A DNA stretch of 64,000 nt from Chryseobacterium sp. 52 (GCF_002754245.1 NZ_PEEX01000001.1:1344001-1408000), one strand, 5' to 3'; positions 35,389 through 44,152 are shown, numbered from the stretch's first letter. A program made the numbers and translations. Notes: a model not told the origin generated them from the letters alone.

Positions 35389-36027
35389 ATGATGGAAACT
35401 AGATCCCCATTTTTAGATACTGTTTTTCTGCTTCGTAAGAGCGGACACCTTACTGTATTTTCAAATTTACAGGAGATCTCCAAAAAAGAAGAGCAGGAAG
35501 CAGGAGATTATTTTGAAACAGAATTTGAAAAAGAAAGGCTTGAATTTTTGTCAGATGGGATCTCTTGTCATAAAGAGGCAGCAGTGTGGGCGGCAAAAGT
35601 TTTGTACCACAGTGCACAGCTCTATCTTATCCGGGAAAACACAGCAAAAGATCTGGATAAACTGATCCCGAAATTAAAAATAGATCCGGATGTTTCTTCT
35701 GTTTTGTCAGCCGACCTGTCACTGAGATTTCTGCCCCAGATTGCTTCTGTATTGCAGATGGCAGATCCTCATGATCCTTTGGTTAAGATTCTTGAAGATA
35801 TTCTCATTCAGTTTCATTATTCCGGAATAGGATATCCTCTTAATCTGGAAAAAGTCAACTGGGAGAAGGAACTGAAAGACAAAACCTATCGTAAATTATA
35901 TCTCGAAAGAATTGTAGAAAAGAAAGCCTACGAACTGGCGGAAATCCCTTATATTAATCAATTGCTTCTTGCAGATTTTGGGCTGTATAAAGATACTTAT
36001 TGGAGAGAATTAAAAAATAATAACTGA
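35389..36027 (+). CDS. bpX0-like helical subunit of MoxR-vWA-bpX system
   Basis: A 212-residue helical protein (HKEAAVWAAKVLYHSAQLYLIREN; FLPQIASVLQMADPHDPLVKILEDI) with no enzymatic motif. It is the first gene of a six-gene operon whose next member is a MoxR ATPase, which is where bpX0-type helical subunits sit in the ternary systems described by Aravind and colleagues. Assignment rests on position and length. Confidence 0.6.
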   Translation: MMETRSPFLDTVFLLRKSGHLTVFSNLQEISKKEEQEAGDYFETEFEKERLEFLSDGISCHKEAAVWAAKVLYHSAQLYLIRENTAKDLDKLIPKLKIDPDVSSVLSADLSLRFLPQIASVLQMADPHDPLVKILEDILIQFHYSGIGYPLNLEKVNWEKELKDKTYRKLYLERIVEKKAYELAEIPYINQLLLADFGLYKDTYWRELKNNN

Positions 36028-36037
36028 AGAATAATCA

Positions 36038-37171
36038 ATGACTCAACATATTACAAAACTCAATACCGTTCTCAATTACGTAAAAGACACCTTCGTTGGA
36101 AAAAATGATGTCGTAGATCTGCTCGGCATATGCCTTCTGGCAAGAGAAAATGCATTTTTGTACGGACCTCCCGGTACGGCAAAATCGGCCATTGTAAGAA
36201 CACTGTCAAAAACAATCAAAGACGGAAGGAATTTTGAGTACTTATTAACAAGATTTACGGAGCCGAACGAGATTTTCGGCCCCTTTGATATCAGGAAATT
36301 AAAAGAAGGCGAACTTCTTACCAATACAGAAGGTATGATGCCGGAAGCCTCATTGGTTTTTCTTGACGAGATCTTCAACGCCAATTCTGCCATCCTGAAT
36401 TCGCTTCTGACAGCCCTCAATGAGAAGATTTTCAAAAGAGGAAAGGAAACAAAACATCTGCCGGCCCTTATGTTTGTAGGAGCCAGTAATGTCCTGCCGG
36501 AAGATGAGGCTCTGAACGCTTTATTTGACCGTTTTCTGGTCAGAATAAATGTTGATTATGTGAACCCTGAGCTGCTTCAGCAAGTTCTTCTTGCCGGAAG
36601 AAAACTGGAAAACGAAACGGACACAGATATTCCCGAAATTCCTGCAGACGAGATCAGAGAACTTCAGAATCTGTGTAAAACAGTAGACCTGAGACCTATT
36701 TATGAAGTCTATTTAAATACCATTATCAGCCTCAGAAATACAGGAATTGCCATTTCTGACCGTAGAGCCGTAAAACTTCAAAACCTGATCGCAGCAAGTG
36801 CTCTGATCTGTGGAAGAAATGAAGCCGTTCTTTCAGACCTTTGGGTATTGAAGCATATCTGGGATACAGAAGAGCAGATCGAAATTCTGGAAGGAATTAT
36901 CAACAGAACCATTGAAAAAGACGATCATCCGAAATCCCATCCTCAGGCTATGCAAAACAAAACTCCAAATCCTGAAGAAGTCATGAAGGATGTAAAGATC
37001 CTTGTCGAAAAATGGAACAGCGGAATGTTGAGCTTTGAAGAGCAGAATGTGATCAAAGATAAATTGAGATACCTGCAGACACGCTGCGATTGGGTAAGAC
37101 ATCCGGAGCAGAAACAATATATCCAGCAAGAAATTGAAAGCTTATGGCAGAAGATCCTTCAAAGTGTATAA
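36038..37171 (+). CDS. MoxR-type AAA+ ATPase
   Basis: A 377-residue AAA+ protein. Walker A is LYGPPGTAKSAI (residues about 37-48), Walker B LVFLDEIFNAN, followed by the MoxR/RavA signature SAILNSLLTALNEKIFKRG, sensor 1 FVGASNVLP and arginine finger ALFDRFLVRI. It remodels partner proteins, classically through a vWA domain, which the gene two positions downstream provides. It is the motor of the ternary system. Its end overlaps the next gene by 28 nt. Confidence 0.92.
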   Translation: MTQHITKLNTVLNYVKDTFVGKNDVVDLLGICLLARENAFLYGPPGTAKSAIVRTLSKTIKDGRNFEYLLTRFTEPNEIFGPFDIRKLKEGELLTNTEGMMPEASLVFLDEIFNANSAILNSLLTALNEKIFKRGKETKHLPALMFVGASNVLPEDEALNALFDRFLVRINVDYVNPELLQQVLLAGRKLENETDTDIPEIPADEIRELQNLCKTVDLRPIYEVYLNTIISLRNTGIAISDRRAVKLQNLIAASALICGRNEAVLSDLWVLKHIWDTEEQIEILEGIINRTIEKDDHPKSHPQAMQNKTPNPEEVMKDVKILVEKWNSGMLSFEEQNVIKDKLRYLQTRCDWVRHPEQKQYIQQEIESLWQKILQSV

Positions 37172-37887
37172 AAGAATTTTGGGCAGAACTTCCCCGTGCT
37201 GATGAAGATTTCCTGGGATCTATCCGTGACTGGAAAAATGTGCAGATTGCAATAGATGATGATACTGTATGGCTCAAAGGCTTCACCGAAGAACAGGCTA
37301 TATCTGCAGATATCCAGCAGCTTCCGAATTGTATGCTTTACGAATTGCGTGAAGGGCTTCTGTTCAAAAAAGCAGCTTTGGTACCCAGCAAAAAAATGAG
37401 AACAGCATTGCTTTGGTCTCCCATAGATAAAGCTTTACGTTTAACTTTTCCGGCATCTAACCAGAACTATTTTGGAATCAGTGAAAAAGTTCAGGTCAGA
37501 TTAAAACCCGGAACGGAAGAATATGCTGCCATAGCCCTGTTAAGTACGATAACAGAAATTAAAGAAAGTATACCCGTACAGCCGAGTTTTAAACTTGAAA
37601 AAATTGAATGGACAGTTATTGACAGTAGAGCCCTGTTTTTGGGAACCCCACTGTTAAGTCTGCCGGGAAAAACATATTGGACCAAAGACGGACATCTTTT
37701 GCCTACAGGTTTCGACTTTGAATTTAAAAATTTAAGTACTCTTCTGCAGCAGAAATACAATGAAGAACTGGACAAATGGCTGTTATGGAACGAAAACGGA
37801 ACTTATCTTCCCATTAAAAAAGAAAATTTTAGGCAGCTGTCCGTAAGCTCATTCCGCCTTACTGAAAAAACTAAAGAATGGATTTAA
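37144..37887 (+). CDS. bpX-type subunit (bpX1/2-like), 247 aa
   Basis: A 247-residue mixed alpha/beta protein opening MAEDPSKCIKEFWAELPRA, with a pattern of short strands ending in Trp/Leu-rich segments. It overlaps the MoxR gene by 28 nt and the vWA gene by 10 nt, so all three are coupled. Such beta-propeller-system subunits (bpX) occur only with MoxR and vWA proteins. The exact bpX class cannot be fixed by eye. Confidence 0.6.
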   Translation: MAEDPSKCIKEFWAELPRADEDFLGSIRDWKNVQIAIDDDTVWLKGFTEEQAISADIQQLPNCMLYELREGLLFKKAALVPSKKMRTALLWSPIDKALRLTFPASNQNYFGISEKVQVRLKPGTEEYAAIALLSTITEIKESIPVQPSFKLEKIEWTVIDSRALFLGTPLLSLPGKTYWTKDGHLLPTGFDFEFKNLSTLLQQKYNEELDKWLLWNENGTYLPIKKENFRQLSVSSFRLTEKTKEWI

Positions 37888-40259
37888 CAGAATATTTTCA
37901 GTCATACGAAAACTACTTCTGGGAGTGGGAGACCGACGAGGATATTGCCGGAGATTCCGGGTACCATGACAATAACCTGATCTCAATACCTGGTGTTGGG
38001 GCAATAGCTTACAGGCCTTACGTAATGGAAATCCTGAAAGAACTGCAGTCTCAGGGATGGCCTCCGTTTGGTGCCCTGCTGATGGTTCTTTATGCTACAC
38101 AAGACGGATATACAGACTTTGCAGGACCTTTGGAACATACAGCCAATTTTCACAGCATTGGAAATTTTGATTTCACTGCAGAAAAAAGCATTGAGTTCCT
38201 TGAAAAGCTCAAATCATTAAATAAAGTTTACAAACAGGGACAAAACAGAATCATACTGCTGCAGACCCTTTTTAAAGATGCCCATAACAGAATCGCTCCC
38301 GGCAGAGCAGAAATGATTCTGACAAATTACTATAGAAAACCTCTGTTGCTTGCCGTAAGCGCTGAAAAAAAATATGCAGGACCATCTGCGATCAACAGAG
38401 ATTTAAGTACATTAGACCTTCTGAACGAAAGATTCCCTACCGTACAATCTATTGTTGATGCGATGCGGGACTATATTGACGAACCTGAACTCGATGATGA
38501 AGTGGTAGAGGAAGAAACTACAGTAGAAACAGACAAAGACTTTATCCAGCAGCTGATCGAAGAACCAAAAACTTTTCAGGTCGGAAGCCTGATCAAAAGG
38601 ATCTGGAGCGGACTGAGAATTCCAATGAAACACCTTTCACCGGGCGAACAGCCCATTGGAGGCATTTCTGATATGGCCAACAAAGGAGATCTGCACAGAA
38701 TGCTTTTGTCTGAATTTGCCAATGATGATGAAGTATTCATGAACCGTGTTGCAAACAATGAAGCCCTGTATATTCAAAGAGAAATACCGCCCGAAGAAAA
38801 TATTTTTGAACGCATCATTTTAATTGATACTTCCCTGAGAAATTGGGGAACTCCTAAAGTATTGGCTTTTGCATCCGCTATTGCGGTGATCAGACATCCC
38901 AAAGCCCATTCGGAATGTAAGGTTTTTGCTTTGGGACAGGCTGGTTTACCGATTTCTCTCGATAAGCAGGAAGATATTATTGAAAATCTTAACCAGGTGA
39001 GCCCTATTCTGGAAGTTTCAGACGCACTGGGAAAATTTTTTAATCAGGAACATACTGAAAAAGACCTTGAAGTTTTCTTCATTACCCATCAGGAAAATCT
39101 GGCAGATGAAAAGATGCGAAAAGTCATTCATGAAAACAGAGACAGACTGAAGTTCCTGATCACCACAACCTCAGACGGAGAACTGAATTTTTATAAACAT
39201 CATAAAGGAGCACGAAAACATATCCAGAAGATAAAACTTCCGCTTCAGGAATTGTGGGCAAACCCGCCACAGCGTAAACAAAAAGCAGATCATATCAACG
39301 GTAAGAAAACCAATCTTCCGCAGAATTATCCAATCCTGTTTCCAACTCCGTCCAATAAAATAGCCCAGTTTTTATATGAAGGCGAATTTTATATTCTGAG
39401 TTCAAAAAAACAGCTGTTGAAGACCTATCTTTCTGATAATTATTATGACAGGAATTCCTATGATTATTATAAAATCTATCATGGCTGTGAAGTTTTGACA
39501 GAAGATATTTCTGTAAAACCGAGAGGGCAGTTTGCATTGGCAAAAAATAAACAGCAGCATTTTATTCTATGCCAGTATCAGCCCGATAAAAAACTGATTT
39601 CAAAACTGAATCTGAGTACAAAAGAATACTCAGAAATGAATATTACCGGACTCAATATTCCCAATTCCTATCATCTGATCTATTTCAGTAGGAATTTTTA
39701 TCTGCATCAGCCTGTGAACTCCACTCTTTATAAGATCAATTTAGAAGGAAATATATCTATAGAACCCATTGTTAATGAGGATCGTGAAATAGATAAGAAT
39801 GTGACAAAAGCCGAGGCGGAAGTAGTTAAACTGAACCGCAGCGGAATGAAAATAATCAGTAATTTCAACAGAATGGGAATCAATGAGAATAATAATCTCG
39901 TGATTTCAGGAAATGAACTGGGTAAGTTATATGACAACTCCCTGAACCTCTATAAAAACAGATTCACAGTTAAAATCATTGCAGAGCAGAATAAAAATAA
40001 ATTTACCTTTCAGGATGGCAGCGAAATTATTACAGATGCCCGTGGAATGCTCACCTTTAAAAGCAGCAGTACCGGTATTCCTACATTTTATATCCCTTCC
40101 ACTGAATATGGCTTTTTAGCATTGTCTACCAATACAGAATACGGGGGTTCAGAATATTATCTTCCGAAACAGACCCTGTTGAAAGTAAAGACCCTGGATG
40201 AAATGTATTCCCAATATTTAACAGCATTTATTGATCAGATCTTGGATTATGGAGTTTAG
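37878..40259 (+). CDS. vWA-beta-propeller protein of the ternary system
   Basis: A 793-residue protein. A helical N-terminus (about 1-210) and a Glu-rich linker lead into a vWA-like domain starting FERIILIDTSLRNWG (about 312), followed by AIAVIRHPKAHSECKVFALG, VFFITHQENLADEKM and LKFLITTTSDGEL. The MIDAS DxSxS is degenerate (DTSLR). Residues about 480-790 look like propeller blades with Tyr-rich strands (GEFYILSSKKQLLKTYL, QHFILCQYQPDKKLIS, NFYLHQPVNSTLYKINL). It would receive signal or substrate for MoxR. Confidence 0.75.
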   Translation: MDLTEYFQSYENYFWEWETDEDIAGDSGYHDNNLISIPGVGAIAYRPYVMEILKELQSQGWPPFGALLMVLYATQDGYTDFAGPLEHTANFHSIGNFDFTAEKSIEFLEKLKSLNKVYKQGQNRIILLQTLFKDAHNRIAPGRAEMILTNYYRKPLLLAVSAEKKYAGPSAINRDLSTLDLLNERFPTVQSIVDAMRDYIDEPELDDEVVEEETTVETDKDFIQQLIEEPKTFQVGSLIKRIWSGLRIPMKHLSPGEQPIGGISDMANKGDLHRMLLSEFANDDEVFMNRVANNEALYIQREIPPEENIFERIILIDTSLRNWGTPKVLAFASAIAVIRHPKAHSECKVFALGQAGLPISLDKQEDIIENLNQVSPILEVSDALGKFFNQEHTEKDLEVFFITHQENLADEKMRKVIHENRDRLKFLITTTSDGELNFYKHHKGARKHIQKIKLPLQELWANPPQRKQKADHINGKKTNLPQNYPILFPTPSNKIAQFLYEGEFYILSSKKQLLKTYLSDNYYDRNSYDYYKIYHGCEVLTEDISVKPRGQFALAKNKQQHFILCQYQPDKKLISKLNLSTKEYSEMNITGLNIPNSYHLIYFSRNFYLHQPVNSTLYKINLEGNISIEPIVNEDREIDKNVTKAEAEVVKLNRSGMKIISNFNRMGINENNNLVISGNELGKLYDNSLNLYKNRFTVKIIAEQNKNKFTFQDGSEIITDARGMLTFKSSSTGIPTFYIPSTEYGFLALSTNTEYGGSEYYLPKQTLLKVKTLDEMYSQYLTAFIDQILDYGV

Positions 40260-41955
40260 AATAAAACCTTTCCCGAAAAACACGTATCCTAAGAAAGGAC
40301 TCTTGATCAAAGACCCTTCACCCCTGATGTGGCTTCATGAAATGGAAGTGTTGGGCATACCTCTCAATAGAGTAAAATCCTATGCTATTCCGGCAAATGA
40401 ACCTAATGTTCTCTATGGTTGTCTGCTTGTATTTTATGATGAGGCTCCGCAGGAAATTGGAAAAAATGCCTATTTCCAGTGTGTTGATGATCATCTTTTT
40501 ATTCCTGAAAATACCGTGTTTTATCCTAAAATCAATCCGGAAGACTGGCAGTCTGTCGGTTCACGGTTTGTTATCATGCATCCGGCATTCGGATGGGTAA
40601 AGCTGTCAGAGGAAATAGACTGGATTTCTGTGATCGAGGAACCCGAAATATCAGTAGAAAAAGTCAGAAAACCATCGAACGGGGTGAAAATTATTCAGCA
40701 CATTGAAAGTTTTGCCGTTGAGATGGATGACGAAAAACTTTTAGCAACCCTCCAACAACCCAGAAACGAAGAAGAATGGATGAAAAACCTGCCTTTCGAT
40801 CTGAAAAAGGTGATGGCCGGGAACAAAAAAGAAATTGAAAAATATTTAAAATATATAGAACAATATCCAGACAGAGCCGTAGAATTAGGTGTTCCACTGG
40901 ATATCATGGGGACTTCCCGTGGCGACGGCTTTGGAAACTTCACTTTTGGAGATAGCTGGCTAAGCACACTGTTTGGAGGCTCCGGAGGTAAAAAAGAAAC
41001 GGCAGGAACCCGAAATTTCCGCAGAATATTCTGGGCTGTTGTTGTGATTGCGATACTCCTCAGAATCTTTATGCCTTCAGATAAAGACAGAACGCAGAAA
41101 GAAGACTTTCTTGTTTCATCCGGTAAAATCATGAACGGCAAGGAAAAAACCAATGCTGATATGATTGCTTATCAATCCGGAGTTACAGATATTGATATGA
41201 AAATTGATTCTATTTACGGAAGAGAAAGAAAAAGTCTTTCCCGTGAATATTCTGCTGCAGGCGCGGCCATGTCAAAAGACCAGAACGAAAGAGAGAAATA
41301 TAAAAAATCAGGAGGCAGAAATCTCGGAGAAGTTGGAAATGAAATCGAAAAACTCAATACCAGAGAACAGAACAGCAGAGATTCCCTTAAAATCGTTTAT
41401 TCAAAAAAAATCACAAAACATCTTGTTCAGCAGGAACAAACCATGAAACGTAAGATTTCAGATTCACTGAAACAATACAGCAAAGGAAAACCTGTAAATG
41501 GCGAGATCGTAAAATTTGTTTTAAAGAAAAAGCAGGTTCTGATGGCAGATTCTCTCGGGCGTCTTTACGGGACACTTGATATGATGAATCTTCCTCCGGC
41601 TCAAGTTAAAGGTTCAAAAACAGGAACCCTTGAATCAGGTGAAAATAAATCCAGCGAAAAAGCTAAGGTTTCGGATATCCTGTATCTGGTGATTTTTATG
41701 TTCGGAGCTGTGGGGATTTATTCCTTCATCTTCAAAAGAAAATCATTAAACCTTGGCGGAGAGCATGTACCACTTTGGGTGAAGATGATTTTATCAGTTG
41801 TTCTGGTTTCCATGCTTGTTTACCTGTTTTATCCTTTAATAAAAATGTTCGGGTACAACTGGTTTGTATGGATTCTGGTGATCTGTGTAATCCTTCTTCT
41901 GTATCGCCTGTTCAGCGAAGACAAAACCATTTTAAATGCCGAAGACAATGAATAA
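40249..41955 (+). CDS. Membrane bpX-type subunit, 568 aa
   Basis: I take the ATG at 40249 (MEFRIKPFPKNTYPKKG), which overlaps the vWA stop by 11 nt. The N-terminal 230 residues are a soluble bpX-like domain. Then come one membrane segment (FWAVVVIAILLRIFM, about 265), a charged region of about 190 residues, and three more membrane helices at the C-terminus. It would anchor the system to the inner membrane. Confidence 0.6.
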   Translation: MEFRIKPFPKNTYPKKGLLIKDPSPLMWLHEMEVLGIPLNRVKSYAIPANEPNVLYGCLLVFYDEAPQEIGKNAYFQCVDDHLFIPENTVFYPKINPEDWQSVGSRFVIMHPAFGWVKLSEEIDWISVIEEPEISVEKVRKPSNGVKIIQHIESFAVEMDDEKLLATLQQPRNEEEWMKNLPFDLKKVMAGNKKEIEKYLKYIEQYPDRAVELGVPLDIMGTSRGDGFGNFTFGDSWLSTLFGGSGGKKETAGTRNFRRIFWAVVVIAILLRIFMPSDKDRTQKEDFLVSSGKIMNGKEKTNADMIAYQSGVTDIDMKIDSIYGRERKSLSREYSAAGAAMSKDQNEREKYKKSGGRNLGEVGNEIEKLNTREQNSRDSLKIVYSKKITKHLVQQEQTMKRKISDSLKQYSKGKPVNGEIVKFVLKKKQVLMADSLGRLYGTLDMMNLPPAQVKGSKTGTLESGENKSSEKAKVSDILYLVIFMFGAVGIYSFIFKRKSLNLGGEHVPLWVKMILSVVLVSMLVYLFYPLIKMFGYNWFVWILVICVILLLYRLFSEDKTILNAEDNE

Positions 41956-42967
41956 ACAGAAATTTATAGACAAATTCCTGATTGCATTTATGATCCTTGC
42001 GGTGTTTAAGATCATTGGGATTGCAGCACAACTGTTTCACGAAAGCTTTTGGAGTGTAGTGGGGACATTGGGGGTTTTCCTTTTGGTAGCTTTTATTATC
42101 ATGATCATAATTACAGCTTTAAAGGATAAAGAACAGAATAGAAAAAACTCTGGCAGAAGAGGTTCAGGAGGCGGGAATTTTTATCTTGAAACAACATTAT
42201 TTGACAGGATCCGAAGCAAATACGAAGAGCTTGCTGAGAAATACATTGCTGAAAAGGATTATAAAAAAGCAGCAAAAGTATATATGAATCTTCTTCAGGA
42301 CAATTTCCGTGGGGCAAAAACGCTGGAAAACGGAGGTTTCTACAATGAAGCCGCAGCAGTGTATCTTAAAAAATTAAACAATAAGTCAGAAGCCGCATCC
42401 TGCTACGAGAAAGCAAAGCAGTACAAAAAAGCAATTGATCTGTATAAAGAAATGCAGCAGAAAGAAAAAGTAGGAGACCTTTACATCCATATGAATGATC
42501 ATAAAAGTGCCCATCATTATTATCAGATGGTGGTAGATGATTATACTGCCAACAGTCAGATGGTAAAGGCTTCGCTGATATACAGCAAGAAAATGGAACA
42601 GCCGGAGGAAGCTCAGAAAATACTGCTGAAAGGTTGGGACGAAGATAAAGACGCATTCAACTGCCTGAATAATTATTTTGCCAATGTCTTTGATATCAAA
42701 AAACTGGAAACCCAAATTCAGGGACTCTATCAGAAAACACCTTCCTATAAAAAGGTGATCTACTTAGAAGCTATGAAGCATGAGTTTAAAAAAGATCCTA
42801 AGTTACAGGCTGTAACCCGAAATATTGCTTACGAAATTATCGCAGAAAAAGTAGGTACACGGTCTGAGATCATTAATGAACTGAAGCATTTCAACCCTGA
42901 TGATCCGGTGATTCTAAAAGATATTTCAAGGTTTAAAACCGGAAGGAATAAGATGTTAAGGAATTAA
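41936..42967 (+). CDS. Membrane-anchored TPR-like bpX-type subunit, 343 aa
   Basis: Two hydrophobic helices at residues about 14-33 and 38-60, then from about 85 a run of TPR-like helical hairpins (AEKDYKKAAKVYMNLL, GFYNEAAAVYLKKL, SEAASCYEKAKQYKKAIDLYKEM). The start may instead be the ATG at 41948, whose codon overlaps the upstream stop. Last gene of the six-gene operon; a cytoplasmic adaptor on the membrane is the likely role. Confidence 0.65.
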   Translation: MPKTMNKQKFIDKFLIAFMILAVFKIIGIAAQLFHESFWSVVGTLGVFLLVAFIIMIIITALKDKEQNRKNSGRRGSGGGNFYLETTLFDRIRSKYEELAEKYIAEKDYKKAAKVYMNLLQDNFRGAKTLENGGFYNEAAAVYLKKLNNKSEAASCYEKAKQYKKAIDLYKEMQQKEKVGDLYIHMNDHKSAHHYYQMVVDDYTANSQMVKASLIYSKKMEQPEEAQKILLKGWDEDKDAFNCLNNYFANVFDIKKLETQIQGLYQKTPSYKKVIYLEAMKHEFKKDPKLQAVTRNIAYEIIAEKVGTRSEIINELKHFNPDDPVILKDISRFKTGRNKMLRN

Positions 42968-43000
42968 AAATTGGGTTGGATTTCCAGTAATTGAAAAAAA

Positions 43001-43082
43001 TAAGCCGGCTGAGGTTCCCGAAACCACTATATCACAGTTACCATAATTAAGCTGTTTTTCCAGTTAAACTATCCTCCTGCTT
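43001..43082 (-). ncRNA. tRNA-like RNA A4 on minus strand
   Basis: Read on the minus strand: acceptor AAGCAGG pairs with CCGGCTT (one mismatch); the D-arm GTTT-AACTGGA-AAAAC is the same as in A1-A3; T-arm GTGGT-TTCGGGA-ACCTC has one mismatch. As in A1, extra bases lie before the D-stem and two extra bases between T-stem and acceptor. The anticodon region (about 20 nt, containing TTAA) does not make a normal arm. Opposes the bpX operon and may help end it. Confidence 0.65.
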
Positions 43083-43146
43083 AGGGAGCAAAAGTATTAT
43101 TTTCATTGCTGAAAAACAATTTTTCATATCTTTGCGCCAGAAAATT

Positions 43147-43275
43147 ATGACACTACAAAGAGCACATATCAATGTAAATCTATGCGATAGCCCTTCAATA
43201 AAAGGATTATTCGGATACGAATGGATGATATGGAATGAGGCGAAATGTGCTTGCTTTGAAAATTATTTACAATAA
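43147..43275 (+). CDS. Mini-ORF 1, 42 aa
   Basis: A 42-codon frame with its own promoter-like upstream (TATCTTTG about 20 nt before the ATG) and a strong hairpin 30 nt behind its stop. The peptide contains GLFGYEWMIWNEAKCACFENY, Trp- and Cys-rich. It belongs to no family I recognise. The promoter-ORF-terminator design suggests an independent small gene or a structured RNA. Confidence 0.45.
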   Translation: MTLQRAHINVNLCDSPSIKGLFGYEWMIWNEAKCACFENYLQ

Positions 43276-43304
43276 ACCCGTAAGAATTTAAACAAAATAC
43301 CGCA

Positions 43305-43332
43305 GAAACGCCTCGAGATATCGAGGCGTTTC
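43305..43332. terminator. Perfect 12-bp hairpin
   Basis: GAAACGCCTCGA and TCGAGGCGTTTC pair perfectly around GATA. It lies 30 nt after mini-ORF 1 and probably ends that transcript, although the following T-run is interrupted. Confidence 0.7.
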
Positions 43333-43468
43333 TTGTGTTTTAGGCCATAAATTATTTAGAATGATAAAAAATAACCATAAAAACGAAAAATTTTTAATTA
43401 ACAATGCAAATTTAATACGATAAATAAGAGTGATAAGTAACCCGATGAGAGACAGTCATTTAGGTATT

Positions 43469-43506
43469 TAAGAGATCCGCAGGATATTGCGGACGGAAAT
43501 CTCTTA
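43469..43506. other. Two-tier hairpin in the spacer between mini-ORFs
   Basis: TAAGAGAT/ATCTCTTA forms an outer stem, CCGCA/TGCGG an inner one. The surrounding 320 bp between the mini-ORFs contain no coding frame. Confidence 0.5.
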
Positions 43507-43655
43507 TTCTAAATTTAAGTATAAGTATTTGATTTTCAATTATTTAAATCAAAAATAAATTTGCAGATTAAAAAAAATCATACTTACTTTGCAACCGAAA
43601 ATTGAAAGCAACAGTTTTTCAGGATTCAAAAACTTTTTAAAATAACAAGAATATA

Positions 43656-43772
43656 ATGAAACAATTACATAACATATCTAATCAGTATTCGAGACTACAC
43701 GGACTGGATCCGAAGGGAGGATTATGTATTCTTGATAGTGAATTTATAGATAAAAGGTGCTTATATACGTAG
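43656..43772 (+). CDS. Mini-ORF 2, 38 aa
   Basis: A 38-codon frame preceded by a TACTTTG -7-like box about 70 nt upstream and followed by a strong terminator. The peptide (MKQLHNISNQYSRLHGLDPK, ending DKRCLYT) resembles nothing I know. Its layout parallels mini-ORF 1. Could be a leader peptide for the tRNA array downstream, though a terminator intervenes. Confidence 0.4.
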   Translation: MKQLHNISNQYSRLHGLDPKGGLCILDSEFIDKRCLYT

Positions 43773-43802
43773 GTTTCAGTGATCTGATACGTCGAAAAAT
43801 AT

Positions 43803-43833
43803 AAAGCGCCTCCCGAAAAGAGGCGCTTTTTTT
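43803..43833 (+). terminator. Rho-independent terminator before the tRNA array
   Basis: AAAGCGCCTC and GAGGCGCTTT pair around a 7-nt loop, followed by T7. It is only 3 nt before the first array tRNA, so read-through or its absence decides whether mini-ORF 2 transcription enters the array. Confidence 0.85.
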
Positions 43834-43835
43834 AT

Positions 43836-43907
43836 GGTTTCTTTAGCTTATTTGGTAAAGCGTCGGTCTGTGGAACCGGAGAACAGGGTTCGATCCCCGG
43901 AGATACC
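43836..43907 (+). tRNA. Array tRNA 1, His (GUG)
   Basis: Anticodon arm TCGGT-CTGTGGA-ACCGG, D-arm GCTT/AAGC, T-arm GTTCGATCCCC with one mismatch. In one alignment G43836 pairs with C43907, the G-1:C73 pair typical for His; the acceptor has one U-U mismatch. CA follows the discriminator. Confidence 0.8.
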
Positions 43908-43915
43908 CAAGTCAT

Positions 43916-43989
43916 AATCTCATAGCTCAACAGGTTAGAGCACCGGTCTTTTAAACCGGGGGTTGAAGGTTCAATTCCTTCTGGGATTA
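43916..43989 (+). tRNA. Array tRNA 2, Lys (UUU)
   Basis: Acceptor AATCTCA/TGGGATT, extended by an outer T-A pair; anticodon arm CCGGT-CTTTTAA-ACCGG; T-arm GAAGG/CCTTC. Starts with A instead of the usual G. Discriminator A then CA. Confidence 0.88.
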
Positions 43990-43995
43990 CAAAAC

Positions 43996-44069
43996 AATTC
44001 TGTAGCTCAATTGGATAGAGCGTTGGTTTTCTAAACCGAAGGTTAGAGGTTCGATCCCTCTCAGAATTA
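43996..44069 (+). tRNA. Array tRNA 3, Arg (UCU)
   Basis: Acceptor AATTCTG/CAGAATT perfect, anticodon arm TTGGT-TTTCTAA-ACCGA, T-arm AGAGG/CCTCT. Begins with A. Spaced 6 nt from tRNA 2. Discriminator A then CA. Confidence 0.88.
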
Positions 44070-44076
44070 CACAAAA

Positions 44077-44148
44077 GGTCTATTGAGGTAAAGGCTAACC
44101 TGCCCGACTGTCTCTTGGGTACTGCGGGTTCGATTCCCGCATAGACCG
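44077..44148 (+). tRNA. Array tRNA 4, Asp (GUC)
   Basis: Acceptor GGTCTAT/ATAGACC and T-arm GCGGG/CCCGC perfect. Anticodon arm CCCGA-CTGTCTC-TTGGG gives GUC, but position 37 is U where a purine is the rule. D-arm AGGT/ACCT. Discriminator G (as in Asp) then CA. Confidence 0.85.
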
Positions 44149-44152
44149 CAAA

